The notes under the pieces are model-generated. The model did no database searches and had not been told where the DNA came from. It was given only the letters and a program-made list of their open reading frames with translations. 19,325 bases of DNA from Oscillospiraceae bacterium (lineage in GTDB: Bacteria; Bacillota; Clostridia; Oscillospirales; Acutalibacteraceae). The DNA lies in the NCBI GenBank assembly GCA_902797915.1, contig CADBUK010000071.1, positions 1-19,325 of the forward strand. Direction: 5' to 3'. Shown here piece by piece: positions 1-7,142 of this stretch (its first letter is position 1; each line of letters opens with the position of its first letter). The position numbers were made by a program, and so were the translations under genes.

Positions 1-486
1 GTCAAAGAAGGTGTACATAATCATCGGCAGGGTGTACCACCACATAGGATAGCCGACAAAAATCACATCGTAATCCTCGGGGTTGACTTCGAGCTTTTGA
101 AATTCGGGGCGCGCGTTGCTGTCGGTTTCCTTTTTAGCCGCGTCTGCCGTAGCATTATAGCTTTCGGGATAATCCTTAACGGGAGTTAGCTTTGCTATAT
201 CGCCGCCGACCTTTTTATTGATATACTGTGCAAGATATTCGGTGGAAGCCACACCGTCAAAATACGGAGTTGCAGACGAGGTTGCGTCAACCGTATTCGC
301 AGAACTGAAATAGATGGTTAATATTTTTTTATCGGCTTTGGCTTCTGTCGGGCTGCCGGGTTCGTCAGCCCCTACGGTTGTACTTTGTGTGTTCGCCGTT
401 GTCGTTTCGTTATCGCCGCCCGCAGAACAGGCAGTAAAAGTGAAAACAAGCGTAAGCGCCAATATTAAAGCTACTGTCTTTTTCAT
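1..486 (-). CDS. Flavodoxin-like lipoprotein (3' end cut by window edge)
   Basis: Reading from 486 to base 1 gives 162 open codons with no stop, so the C-terminus lies outside the window. The N-terminus is a lipoprotein signal peptide (MKK, hydrophobic stretch, then FTAC with Cys20 as the lipidation site), followed by a Ser/Thr/Gly-rich linker to about residue 50. After it comes a flavodoxin fold start (KILTIYFSSANT, the FMN phosphate-loop region) and a later VGYPMWWYTLPM stretch typical of the flavodoxin_4 family, where the aromatic residues lie near the flavin. It is probably a membrane-anchored extracytoplasmic FMN-binding redox protein; the partner is unknown. The ATG at 486 has an AAAGGA site 7 bases upstream. 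The frame ending at 498 lies 11 bases upstream, suggesting a former operon partner that has decayed. Confidence 0.85.
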   Translation of the reverse strand, partial: MKKTVALILALTLVFTFTACSAGGDNETTTANTQSTTVGADEPGSPTEAKADKKILTIYFSSANTVDATSSATPYFDGVASTEYLAQYINKKVGGDIAKLTPVKDYPESYNATADAAKKETDSNARPEFQKLEVNPEDYDVIFVGYPMWWYTLPMIMYTFFD

Positions 487-497
487 CAAATCATCCT

Positions 498-707
498 TTA
501 CATATTAATAACAAAGTTTACGAAGTTCGGGTCGTTATGGTCAACAATTTCGCTGTGACCGAGGTCTTTAGCAGCAACCGTTGCCATTTCCTCTTTGGCA
601 AGAGCGATTCCTTCGCAGACCTTCTTATAGGTCGGGTTGCTCATAATACCGCCGAACTCCACTACACGCTTGCCTGAATTCGTATAAGAAAAAGTACGCC
701 TCCTTCT
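498..707 (-). pseudogene. Degraded fragment resembling iron-containing alcohol dehydrogenase
   Basis: An open frame runs from just after an in-frame stop at 708-710 to a TAA at 498-500, about 69 residues, with no convincing start codon. The stretch VVEFGGIMSNPTYKKV followed by EGIALAKEE closely resembles the N-terminal nucleotide-binding domain of butanol/iron-containing alcohol dehydrogenases (pattern VVEFGGIMPNPTYxKVxEGxxLAxE). The expected glycine-rich GGGS motif that should follow is missing. Instead the frame continues with about 29 residues (ending NFVNFVINM) that I do not recognise. The simplest reading is an internal deletion that joined the ADH remnant in frame to the tail of another gene. 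Homology is from memory of the family pattern, so the ADH call is moderate and the C-terminal part is unassigned. Confidence 0.45.
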
Positions 708-769
708 TCAACTCCATCCGCTCCCGCTCTATTCAGAAATAGTATAGAATTTAGTTTTCAAAAGAAAAC

Positions 770-967
770 TCAACACTTTTTCTGCTTGCAGTTTGTTAGA
801 AGCGAGGTGTATAACACTTTGCGATGCTGCTTGATATACCGAAGATGTCTTTGTCCCCACATTCCAATCTCATAATTCATTTCGGTTGAAATCAGGTTAG
901 GCAAATACACACCGTTTACCAGCGTATAATCAAGCCCGTTTTTCCCATCACTAATATACTTTTTCAT
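770..967 (-). pseudogene. Truncated TnpV-type transposon-encoded protein
   Basis: The 65-residue product begins MKKYISDGKNGLDY and contains IGMWGQRHLRYIKQHRK, which match the conserved N-terminal half of TnpV proteins found in gut Firmicutes transposons. The usual family length is about 110-125 residues; here the frame ends soon after the conserved LLT, giving a Lys/Cys tail (NCKQKKC) from out-of-register sequence. A GGAG site lies 9 bases before the ATG at 967; an upstream in-frame TTG (982) would overlap that site and is less likely. TnpV's function is not established; it usually sits in transposon cargo or control regions. No transposase or recombinase is next to it, so this is probably a scar of an inserted element that has lost its 3' half. 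Confidence 0.7.
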
Positions 968-1019
968 TGCATTTTTCTCCAATATTTAATGTTTTTAATT
1001 ATTGTTGTAAAATGCAAAA

Positions 1020-1066
1020 TGCCATAACGATTGTTTCTACTTACTTTCAAAACCTTCGTTATGGCA
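1020..1066 (-). terminator. Imperfect hairpin downstream of leuB, possible terminator
   Basis: Perfect 11-base inverted arms, TGCCATAACGA at 1020-1030 and its complement at 1056-1066, flank a 25-base loop. The loop itself has a further GTTT/AAAC pairing. On the minus strand the stem is followed by TTTTGCATTTT. It lies 41 bases past the leuB stop, where the leuAB transcript should end. The stem has modest GC and the T-run is interrupted, so it could instead be the end of a small mobile element linked to the tnpV remnant. Confidence 0.45.
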
Positions 1067-1107
1067 CCTTTTCTAATCGGTAATCCCTTTTAATTATATT
1101 AATCAGA

Positions 1108-2178
1108 TTAAAGTAACGACACAACAAGGTCGCCCATCTCTGACGTGGTTATTGTGGGCAGTCCCTCAGCGGCAATGTCGGGAGTGCGCGCCTTGGTAAG
1201 CGCGGTGTCAACTGCGTTTTCAATAGCGTCCGCAGCCTCAGCCTCGCCGAAGGTGTAGCGCAGCATCATAGCGCCCGAAAGGATTGTTGCAAGCGGATTT
1301 GCCTTTTGCTGACCCGCAATATCGGGAGCGGAGCCGTGAATGGGCTCATACAGACCGAAGGTGCCCGCAGCAAGCGAAGCGGACGCAAGCATACCGATTG
1401 AGCCGCTAATCATTGAAGCCTCGTCAGACAGAATGTCGCCGAAGATGTTTGAGGTTACGATTGTGTCAAACTGGCCGGGATTGCGAACGAGCTGCATAGC
1501 GCAGTTATCAACATACATATAATTAAGCTCAACCTCGGGATAATCGGCATGAACCTCCTCTGCAACCTTGCGCCAGAGCCTTGAGGAGTCAAGCACGTTA
1601 GCCTTATCAACACAGGTAAGGCGCTTGCCGCGCTTCATAGCATATTCAAAGCCCGCCTTAACAATGCGCTTGATTTCGGGCACAGTGTAACGCTCTGTGT
1701 CATACGCTCCGACAACGCCGTCCTTTTCATAAGTGCCGCGGTCGCCGAAATAAATTCCGCCCGTAAGCTCGCGGACGATAAGAATATCAAGACCGTCGCC
1801 GATAATCTCCTCCTTAATCGGAGAAGCGGATTTAAGCGGAGCAAAAATCTTTGCGGGGCGCAGATTTGCGAACAGACCGAGTGCGCCGCGGATTGCAAGC
1901 AGACCTGCTTCGGGGCGGTTATTGCCGGGCTGAGTATCCCACTTGGGACCGCCTACTGCGCCAAGAAGCACGGCGTCCGAAGCCTTGCAGGCTTCCTCGG
2001 TTTCCTTAGGGAAAGGAACGCCCGTTTCGTCAATGGCGATACCGCCGAGAAGCTGATAGTTATAATCAAATTTAAAGCCGAATTTTTCGCCTGCTGCGTC
2101 AAGCACCTTTAAGGTTTCATCAACAATTTCAGGGCCTATACCGTCGCCCTTTAAAACGGTAATCTTATAATTATTCAT
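1108..2178 (-). CDS. leuB: 3-isopropylmalate dehydrogenase
   Basis: This cytoplasmic enzyme oxidatively decarboxylates 3-isopropylmalate with NAD+, the third step of leucine biosynthesis. At 356 residues it has the normal bacterial length. Visible motifs are the N-terminal GDGIGPEI (11-18), substrate-binding arginines at about R97, R107 and R136, RELTGGIYFG (136-145) with the catalytic Tyr143, VDKANVL with catalytic Lys192, metal-ligand aspartates near D224, D248 and D252, and the NAD-binding HGSAPDIAG (281-289). The ATG at 2178 has AAGGAG 8 bases upstream. It follows leuA by only 20 bases and should share its T-box-controlled transcript. leuC and leuD (isopropylmalate isomerase) do not follow; the next sequence is a hairpin and mobile-element scar. 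Isocitrate or tartrate dehydrogenase relatives are excluded by the leuA context and the RELTGGIYFG motif. Confidence 0.97.
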   Translation of the reverse strand: MNNYKITVLKGDGIGPEIVDETLKVLDAAGEKFGFKFDYNYQLLGGIAIDETGVPFPKETEEACKASDAVLLGAVGGPKWDTQPGNNRPEAGLLAIRGALGLFANLRPAKIFAPLKSASPIKEEIIGDGLDILIVRELTGGIYFGDRGTYEKDGVVGAYDTERYTVPEIKRIVKAGFEYAMKRGKRLTCVDKANVLDSSRLWRKVAEEVHADYPEVELNYMYVDNCAMQLVRNPGQFDTIVTSNIFGDILSDEASMISGSIGMLASASLAAGTFGLYEPIHGSAPDIAGQQKANPLATILSGAMMLRYTFGEAEAADAIENAVDTALTKARTPDIAAEGLPTITTSEMGDLVVSLL

Positions 2179-2198
2179 AATCGTATCTCCTTTGCAGA

Positions 2199-3935
2199 TT
2201 AGCAGATGTCGAAAATACCCGGCATAGTGTCGTCCCTGAAGGTATCAGGCTGGTCGCGGTTAATTGCGCAGATAATGCCCTTCATTGAAGCGTAGCTGAT
2301 GTTATGGCTTACGCCGATGCCGAAAACGTCCTTGCCCTGCGGGTTTTTAAGATGAATGTAGCTGATAGCCTTTGAGTCTGAGCCGACGGCGATAGCGTGC
2401 TCGCTGTAGTCAATAAACTCATAGCCTGTAATGCCGATTGCCTGAATGGCTGTAAAGAATGCGCCGATGGGGCCGCTGCCCTCGCCCTTAATGTCAACAG
2501 GGTCGCCGCCCTTATAGGTAATGGTGCCCTCAAACCTAACCTTTGAAAGCTCCTCTTCCTCAACCTTTTCTTCATAAACCTTGTAGTTACGAAGCCTGTA
2601 AGGACCCGCAACATTGCGGTACTCCTTCTGGAAAAGCCCGAAAACCTCGCCTGCGGAAAGCTCTGTTCCCTTTTCCTCGCACGCCTTCTGAACGACCGCG
2701 CCGAATTCGGGGTGCATTGCCTTCGGCATTTTAATACCGTAGTTATTTGAAAGAATGAACGCAGCGCCGCCCTTTCCGCTCTGGGAATTAATGCGGATAA
2801 CGGGCTCATATTCTCTGCCGACGTCGGCGGGGTCAATCGGAAGATAGGGAACCTCCCAGTAATCCGAACCCGTTTCGTCCATATAGATTTTGCCCTTATT
2901 GATAGCGTCCTGATGTGAGCCTGAAAACGCGGTAAACACAAGCTCGCCCGCATACGGCTGACGCGGAGGAACGCTCATCTTCGTTGCGCGCTCATAAACC
3001 TCTTTAATTTCATTGATGTTATGGAAATCAAGCTTCGGGTCAACGCCCTGAGTCCACATATTAAGCGCAAGGGTTACCATATCAACGTTACCCGTACGCT
3101 CGCCGTTGCCGAACAGCGTGCCTTCAACACGGTCGGCGCCCGCCATAAGCGCAAGCTCGGTTGCGGCTACGCCCTCGCCCCTGTCGTTATGGGGATGAAG
3201 CGAGATGATAGCGGCGTCCCTGTTCTTCATATGACGGCAGAAATACTCAATCTGGTCCGCATAGCCGTTGGGAGTTGAACATTCAACAGTTGACGGCAGG
3301 TTAAGGATAATCGGGTTTTCGGGAGTTGCCTCCATAACCTCCATAACCCTTTCACAAATCTCGATTGCGTTATCAATCTCCGTGCCCGTGAAAGACTCGG
3401 GAGAATACTCATAACGGATGTTCATATCGGGATTTTCCGCAAGCTCCTTATCGGTTAACTCCTTAATGAGCTTTGCGCCCTTAACGGCAATATCAATAAC
3501 GCCCTGCATATCGGTTTTAAACACGACCTTGCGCTGAAGCGTTGAGGTTGAGTTGTAGAAATGCACAATAACGTTTTTTGCGCCCTTGATTGCCTCAAAG
3601 GTTTTTTTGATAAGATGAGGTCTTGCCTGAACAAGCACCTGAATTGTAACGTCATCGGGAATATAGCCGCCGTCAATAAGCGTTCTTAAAATCTCATATT
3701 CTGTTTCCGAAGCGGAGGGAAAGCCGACCTCAATTTCCTTTACGCCGATTTTGAGCAGGGTGTCAAAAAGCTCAAGCTTTTCCTGCAAATTCATCGGGTC
3801 AACAAGTGCCTGATTGCCGTCGCGAAGGTCAACGGAGCACCAAATGGGCGCTTTTGTGATAACCTTATCCGGCCAGGTTCGGTCCGGAATATTAATCGGT
3901 TTGAACGGGATATACTTTCTGTATCCTTCTAACAT
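2199..3935 (-). CDS. leuA: 2-isopropylmalate synthase, long form
   Basis: Condenses acetyl-CoA with 2-oxoisovalerate, the committed step of leucine synthesis. The product is 578 residues. An N-terminal HMGL-like TIM barrel carries RDGNQA (38-43, metal and acetyl-CoA site), the HPHNDRGEG metal motif with His247 and His249, and GNGERTGNVDMV (about 277-288). A linker leads to a C-terminal LeuA regulatory/dimer domain from roughly residue 440, which in this family mediates leucine feedback inhibition. Length and the N-terminal arm (KPINIPDRTWP) match the long LeuA type. I chose the ATG at 3935 because AAAGGAG lies 8 bases before it; an upstream TTG at 3953 overlaps that site. Expression should be controlled by the adjoining T-box leader. 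Homocitrate or citramalate synthase are less likely given leuB directly downstream. Confidence 0.97.
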   Translation of the reverse strand: MLEGYRKYIPFKPINIPDRTWPDKVITKAPIWCSVDLRDGNQALVDPMNLQEKLELFDTLLKIGVKEIEVGFPSASETEYEILRTLIDGGYIPDDVTIQVLVQARPHLIKKTFEAIKGAKNVIVHFYNSTSTLQRKVVFKTDMQGVIDIAVKGAKLIKELTDKELAENPDMNIRYEYSPESFTGTEIDNAIEICERVMEVMEATPENPIILNLPSTVECSTPNGYADQIEYFCRHMKNRDAAIISLHPHNDRGEGVAATELALMAGADRVEGTLFGNGERTGNVDMVTLALNMWTQGVDPKLDFHNINEIKEVYERATKMSVPPRQPYAGELVFTAFSGSHQDAINKGKIYMDETGSDYWEVPYLPIDPADVGREYEPVIRINSQSGKGGAAFILSNNYGIKMPKAMHPEFGAVVQKACEEKGTELSAGEVFGLFQKEYRNVAGPYRLRNYKVYEEKVEEEELSKVRFEGTITYKGGDPVDIKGEGSGPIGAFFTAIQAIGITGYEFIDYSEHAIAVGSDSKAISYIHLKNPQGKDVFGIGVSHNISYASMKGIICAINRDQPDTFRDDTMPGIFDIC

Positions 3936-3983
3936 AATGAAAACTCCTTTCAATTCTGCGGCAGTGCCGCCGTAATTTCAGGG

Positions 3984-4016
3984 CATAAAAATACGCCCCT
4001 AAAAGATATAGGGGCG
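3984..4016 (-). terminator. T-box-controlled intrinsic terminator
   Basis: An 8-bp GC-rich stem (arms 3994-4001 and 4009-4016, 7-base loop) is followed on the minus strand by TATTTTTATG. It lies between the T-box core and leuA. The 5' arm overlaps the antiterminator neighbourhood, as expected for the mutually exclusive fold. Confidence 0.92.
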
Positions 4017-4200
4017 CAGAATATCTGCACGGTACCACCCTATTTCAGCAAATTGCTTTGCCCTTTAGCATCAATCAATGCCTTAACCGATAACGCAGTT
4101 ACGCGGCTGCCCCTATTGATTTCTATTCAGAACAGCAACTCCGCAGAGAGCTATACATTAATTACACCGTGCCGACTCTCACCCGCTGCCGACTCTCTGA
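3984..4200 (-). promoter_or_regulatory. Leucine T-box riboswitch
   Basis: On the minus strand the leader has the canonical T-box order. A stem I region holds AGAGAGTCGG (from about 4198) and GGGTGAGAG. A candidate CTC leucine specifier lies at 4148-4150, followed by TCTGCGGAG. The antiterminator T-box core AGGGTGGTACCGTG is around 4028-4041, whose TGGT (4034-4037) would pair with the NCCA end of uncharged tRNA. A terminator follows. Uncharged tRNA-Leu should stabilise the antiterminator and turn on leuAB. CAGAGAG (4193-4199) can also pair with the region containing the specifier (4144-4150), so the exact specifier needs a covariance fold; gene context supports leucine. Confidence 0.93.
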
Positions 4201-4265
4201 AACGGTAATAAAAAATCTTTTTCTGCTTCCCAGTTTTTGTTGGGTTATATTTATTTTGTTACATT

Positions 4266-4294
4266 ATTATATACATTTAATGTAAGTTTGTCAA
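4266..4294 (-). promoter_or_regulatory. Consensus sigma-70/SigA promoter of leuAB
   Basis: TTGACA (4289-4294) and TATAAT (4266-4271) on the minus strand are both perfect consensus boxes with a 17-base spacer. The start site would be near 4259, about 60 bases upstream of T-box stem I. The -35 box begins only 22 bases past the stop codon of the tail-fibre gene. Confidence 0.93.
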
Positions 4295-4316
4295 GGGCAA
4301 GTTAGCAAAGAAATAA

Positions 4317-4790
4317 TTATCTGAAAAGGATGTAGCAGTATGTTTCGCCTACGGCGTTAAACGAAGCATATTCGTTTGAGACAATCGCCGTGCCCGACTG
4401 CTTTACGGTAAGCGTTGAGCCCGAAATGCTTACGCCGAGCGTGCTTGACCTGACCGAAACAATTCCAAAATTATTGAAATTTCTTGTTGTGGAAAAGTCT
4501 GTTGTGGCAGGCATTGCGTTACCCTTAAAAACAATGCCCCAAGTTGGTGTAAAGGGGCACTGGGTGTCAATGCTGCGCGTCAGACTGCCGTCGCCGTAAT
4601 ACGTACCGAAGAAGTACGGGCTGTTCCACTTTGTCCTTTCAGCGCCTGTAATATGGCAGGCGTCGTCAAAATGCTCGGCAAAGGTGCTGTCAATTATTGC
4701 ATTATCGGCATTAAAGTCAGCACGCTCGGGTCTGTCGCTGCCGAGCCAGCTGTTAAGCCCTATCGTTTCTGTTCTGTTTGAAGCGCTCAT
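4317..4790 (-). CDS. Short tail-fibre or receptor-binding-type protein
   Basis: A 157-residue product, last gene of the cassette. The N-terminal half has the motif GLNSWLGSDRPERADFN followed by a D-rich helix and HITGAERTKW, a pattern I associate with the baseplate-attachment part of tail-fibre proteins in Clostridia phages. The C-terminal half is rich in Ser, Thr, Gly and short beta-type segments, consistent with a small tip domain. No glycosidase or collagen-like repeat is seen. The ATG at 4790 has GGAGG 6 bases upstream. Position after gpI is where the fibre is expected. It is much shorter than most fibres, so it may be a minimal adhesin or a fibre that lost its distal part; the frame ends with a normal TAA. 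Confidence 0.6.
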   Translation of the reverse strand: MSASNRTETIGLNSWLGSDRPERADFNADNAIIDSTFAEHFDDACHITGAERTKWNSPYFFGTYYGDGSLTRSIDTQCPFTPTWGIVFKGNAMPATTDFSTTRNFNNFGIVSVRSSTLGVSISGSTLTVKQSGTAIVSNEYASFNAVGETYCYILFR

Positions 4791-4814
4791 AACGAACCTC
4801 CTGTTTAAGTATTT

Positions 4815-5384
4815 TTAATCATAATTATTGCCCGCAACCGCATTCCATATATAAAACGGCAGACGTGCTTTATCTATTTCAAACCATCGAAGACCTAACG
4901 AGTCAAGCCCGTCAAAAGTAAGGTAATCACCGGCGGAATATATTCTTTCATAAGCAGGCATAACCTCATCAACAATACGCGAAAGGTTAAGCAGGCGTTC
5001 CGCCGTATATTCCTGATTTCCGATAGAAAAGCGGTATTTTTCCTGCGTACCTTCAAAGGTATAGCCTAAGCGGAAAAAGCGCATAAGAATCTCGCTAAAC
5101 GTCATAAGCACATAACCGCGGCTCATTTCGGCAATAATGTTTTGTCTGTTTTGCTGTGCGGTTCCCGCGGGCGTTATTTTCAAAAGAGTTATCAGCGATG
5201 AAATCGTTGCCTCGTCAGCGGTATCAATAAACGCGTTACCGATTGCCTTGTCAAGCAATTCATAAACCGCTGAAAGCCCTGCCGCATAGGCGCGCATCTC
5301 CGCAGTTGTAACGTCCCCTGCCTGTGCGCTGAAGCCAAGTCTCTGCATTAAACTGCAAAGGCGTGAAAAAATCTGATTATTCAT
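4815..5384 (-). CDS. gpI/YmfQ-type baseplate (tail) protein
   Basis: A 189-residue product immediately after the baseplate J gene, overlapping it by 8 bases. The position, size and sequence style (N-terminal helical part, central ITLLKITPAGTAQQNRQN segment, C-terminal aromatic-rich region) fit the P2 gpI / XkdU / YmfQ group that with J forms the baseplate wedges. I chose the ATG at 5384; the longer upstream frame would overlap J by about 100 bases and reads as unlikely sequence. No enzymatic motif is visible. Family assignment rests mainly on gene order, supported by general resemblance. Confidence 0.65.
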   Translation of the reverse strand: MNNQIFSRLCSLMQRLGFSAQAGDVTTAEMRAYAAGLSAVYELLDKAIGNAFIDTADEATISSLITLLKITPAGTAQQNRQNIIAEMSRGYVLMTFSEILMRFFRLGYTFEGTQEKYRFSIGNQEYTAERLLNLSRIVDEVMPAYERIYSAGDYLTFDGLDSLGLRWFEIDKARLPFYIWNAVAGNNYD

Positions 5385-6444
5385 AAACCGCCACCGTAAT
5401 ACTGCTCGGCACAAGATACGAATTTGACGGGCAGGAAAACGGCCTTCCGTTTTCATCGGTAAGGCAAACCTCTGCAAGCTTTACGCCCTTAATGCCGTAA
5501 AGCAACGCCGCAATTTGTGCGGAGCTGATGTTTTTGCCGATGTGCATTGACGACACCTCGTCTTCAATAAGCTGCTGCGCCGCCCCCGTTATCTCGTTTT
5601 CGTCATAGCCCTCCTCAATCTTGACCGAAGCGTCAATATTAAAAGCAAACGGTTCCGCCTCGCATATATCAAGCGGCATTTTGCAAATTGAAACCAAGCC
5701 AAGCTTTGAACGTATTCTGTCTGAAACTCTGTTAATACTCGTACCGCCCGCAAGCTTTACGCACACGGTAAGCGTCTCGCTTGCGCTGTTATAAACTGCG
5801 GCGTCAAGAATGCCTGTTATTTCAAGCAGGCACTCGCGCAGGCTTTGTTCATTAACCGCAAAGCGTCTGCCGCCGTAAGAGGAAATCAGGCGTTCCCTGA
5901 GCGAAGAATCGTTTTCATCGTCAAAGCCGCCTGCCATTTCTGAGGCGTTTATTACAGACGAAACGTATTCGGGCGGGTTAACGAGCACCGTAATTTCGCC
6001 CGCAGGGCAGTTGAACTGAGCGCCGCTTGCAATAGCCTGAGCGGGAACGGTAACGGAAAGCTGCCCCGCCTCAATTACCGCGGACTGAGTGGTGGCAAAC
6101 TGAACGAACGGTCTTTCAGCCGAGGAGCAAACCGTTTCGGCGGGGATTAAAACGTCCTCCTCTAACGCCTCGTTAATGCTGAAAACCAGCTCACCCTGCG
6201 CATAAGCCGCGGCTTTTCTTTCAATTCCCCTGAGCGCCGCATGCCTGTCCAGATACTCGCCCGTTGCCGTTTGTACAAAAATCTGTTTTAAAACAAACTG
6301 CGCATAAGAATACGCAGAAAAAATCTCACTCGCAACCGCTTTGAACCTGAGCTCCAAATCGGAATTCGGCGCAGGCTCCAGCCCGCACTCCTCAAAATAA
6401 GCGGTGCGCATATCGTTTAATAATTTATTATAGGTTTCTTTCAA
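5377..6444 (-). CDS. Baseplate J-like wedge protein
   Basis: The 355-residue product has the Baseplate_J layout. An N-terminal helical part (EIFSAYSYAQFVLKQIF and GEYLDRHAALRG) is followed by a beta-rich domain with the NCPAGEITVL element, then the conserved GFDDENDSSLRERLI segment typical of P2 gpJ, Mu gp47 and XkdT. The protein forms the wedge that connects the hub with fibres in contractile tails. The start is a TTG at 6444, overlapping the preceding gpW stop and preceded by AGGTGG at about 9 bases; there is no nearby ATG that keeps the N-terminal helix. Length is normal. Its presence without a sheath gene is the odd point of the locus. Confidence 0.9.
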   Translation of the reverse strand: MKETYNKLLNDMRTAYFEECGLEPAPNSDLELRFKAVASEIFSAYSYAQFVLKQIFVQTATGEYLDRHAALRGIERKAAAYAQGELVFSINEALEEDVLIPAETVCSSAERPFVQFATTQSAVIEAGQLSVTVPAQAIASGAQFNCPAGEITVLVNPPEYVSSVINASEMAGGFDDENDSSLRERLISSYGGRRFAVNEQSLRECLLEITGILDAAVYNSASETLTVCVKLAGGTSINRVSDRIRSKLGLVSICKMPLDICEAEPFAFNIDASVKIEEGYDENEITGAAQQLIEDEVSSMHIGKNISSAQIAALLYGIKGVKLAEVCLTDENGRPFSCPSNSYLVPSSITVAVYE

Positions 6445-6779
6445 AGCGTGATTTCCACCTGCCTTTTTTCCTTGTTGATTATAAGATGAAGTATAAGGCT
6501 GCCGTTATTTTCCTCAACGGCTTCAACGTATATTCCGCCGAGGTAATACAGCGCCTGTCTTGCGCGGGCGGCGGCATAAAGCGCCGTGGGAACTGCCTGA
6601 ACGCCGTCGGCGTCAAAGCCGCCGAAGCGTTTATCGGGGTAAAAGCTGCCCCTGTCGGTATCAACAGCCCTTGCCAAATCCTGAAGGATTGCGTTTGTGT
6701 AATCCGCAAGCAAAAGACCACCGTTTTCATCTGGCACATAATCGCCGCCTCGCACGATTTCGGTTTCAAACCTAATCAA
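6441..6779 (-). CDS. gpW/gp25-like baseplate wedge protein
   Basis: A 112-residue protein of the T4 gp25 / P2 gpW / XkdS group: an N-terminal beta hairpin, the AILQDLARAVDTDRGSFYPD segment, followed by a helix (ALYAAARARQALYYL) and a final beta hairpin. gp25-like proteins start sheath assembly by forming the wedge core, so its retention here is notable. The start is TTG at 6779, overlapping the TGA of the gpV-like gene, with GAGGTG 8 bases upstream. The stop overlaps the TTG start of baseplate J, so translation is probably coupled. Confidence 0.8.
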   Translation of the reverse strand: MIRFETEIVRGGDYVPDENGGLLLADYTNAILQDLARAVDTDRGSFYPDKRFGGFDADGVQAVPTALYAAARARQALYYLGGIYVEAVEENNGSLILHLIINKEKRQVEITL

Positions 6780-7142
6780 AAATCAATCACCTCGCCATTA
6801 GTAATCCTTCCGTCAGCCGAAATAATAAGCCCGTTAAGGCTTATGCTGCCGTCGTTCATAAGGCGGATTTTCGCTCCGCCGAGCGATTCAATTTCAATTT
6901 CTCCCTGCGCAAGCTGCTCTTCAGCCATTCTTACGCCTGCGCGGCATATACCGCCCGAGCCGTTTAAAAGCAGCACTGATTCGCCTACGGGAACGCACGC
7001 AGAATAGCCGTACGGCGCATAGTCGGCGGCGTTTCTTGACTGCATTGTTGCCGTCGTTTCCGTAAGCGAAGCGCTGTTTACGGTCAGCTTGCCCTCTTCT
7101 GCGAGGGAGTTTGTCTGCACGTTTTGCCTTTTACTGAGCCAC
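6776..7142 (-). CDS. Small gpV-like baseplate spike protein
   Basis: The 122-residue product contains a beta-type OB-like middle (YSACVPVGESVLLLNGSGG) and a repetitive tail with GAKIRLMNDGSISLNG and ISADGRI. This is the pattern of the C-terminal beta-helical part of baseplate assembly protein V / gp45-type spikes. It would form a trimeric tip below the hub. The ATG at 7142 has GGAGGG about 10 bases upstream and overlaps the hub gene by 12 bases; the longer upstream frame runs through the hub gene out of phase. It is shorter than P2 gpV (about 210 residues), similar to minimal spikes. No metal-binding HxH tip is seen. Confidence 0.65.

Noticed and set aside
2309..2953. Long minus-strand frame of 214 codons inside leuA
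   Set aside because: Arg/Ser/Ala-rich shadow in another phase of leuA; no ribosome site and no known motif.
4295..4320. Possible att site at the left end of the phage cassette
   Set aside because: I compared the sequence near 4300 with that near 14990-15110 by eye and found no shared direct repeat beyond a few bases; no tRNA is at either end.
6486..7007. Plus-strand frame of 173 codons across gpW and gpV
   Set aside because: Antisense shadow of two well-supported baseplate genes with no ribosome site.
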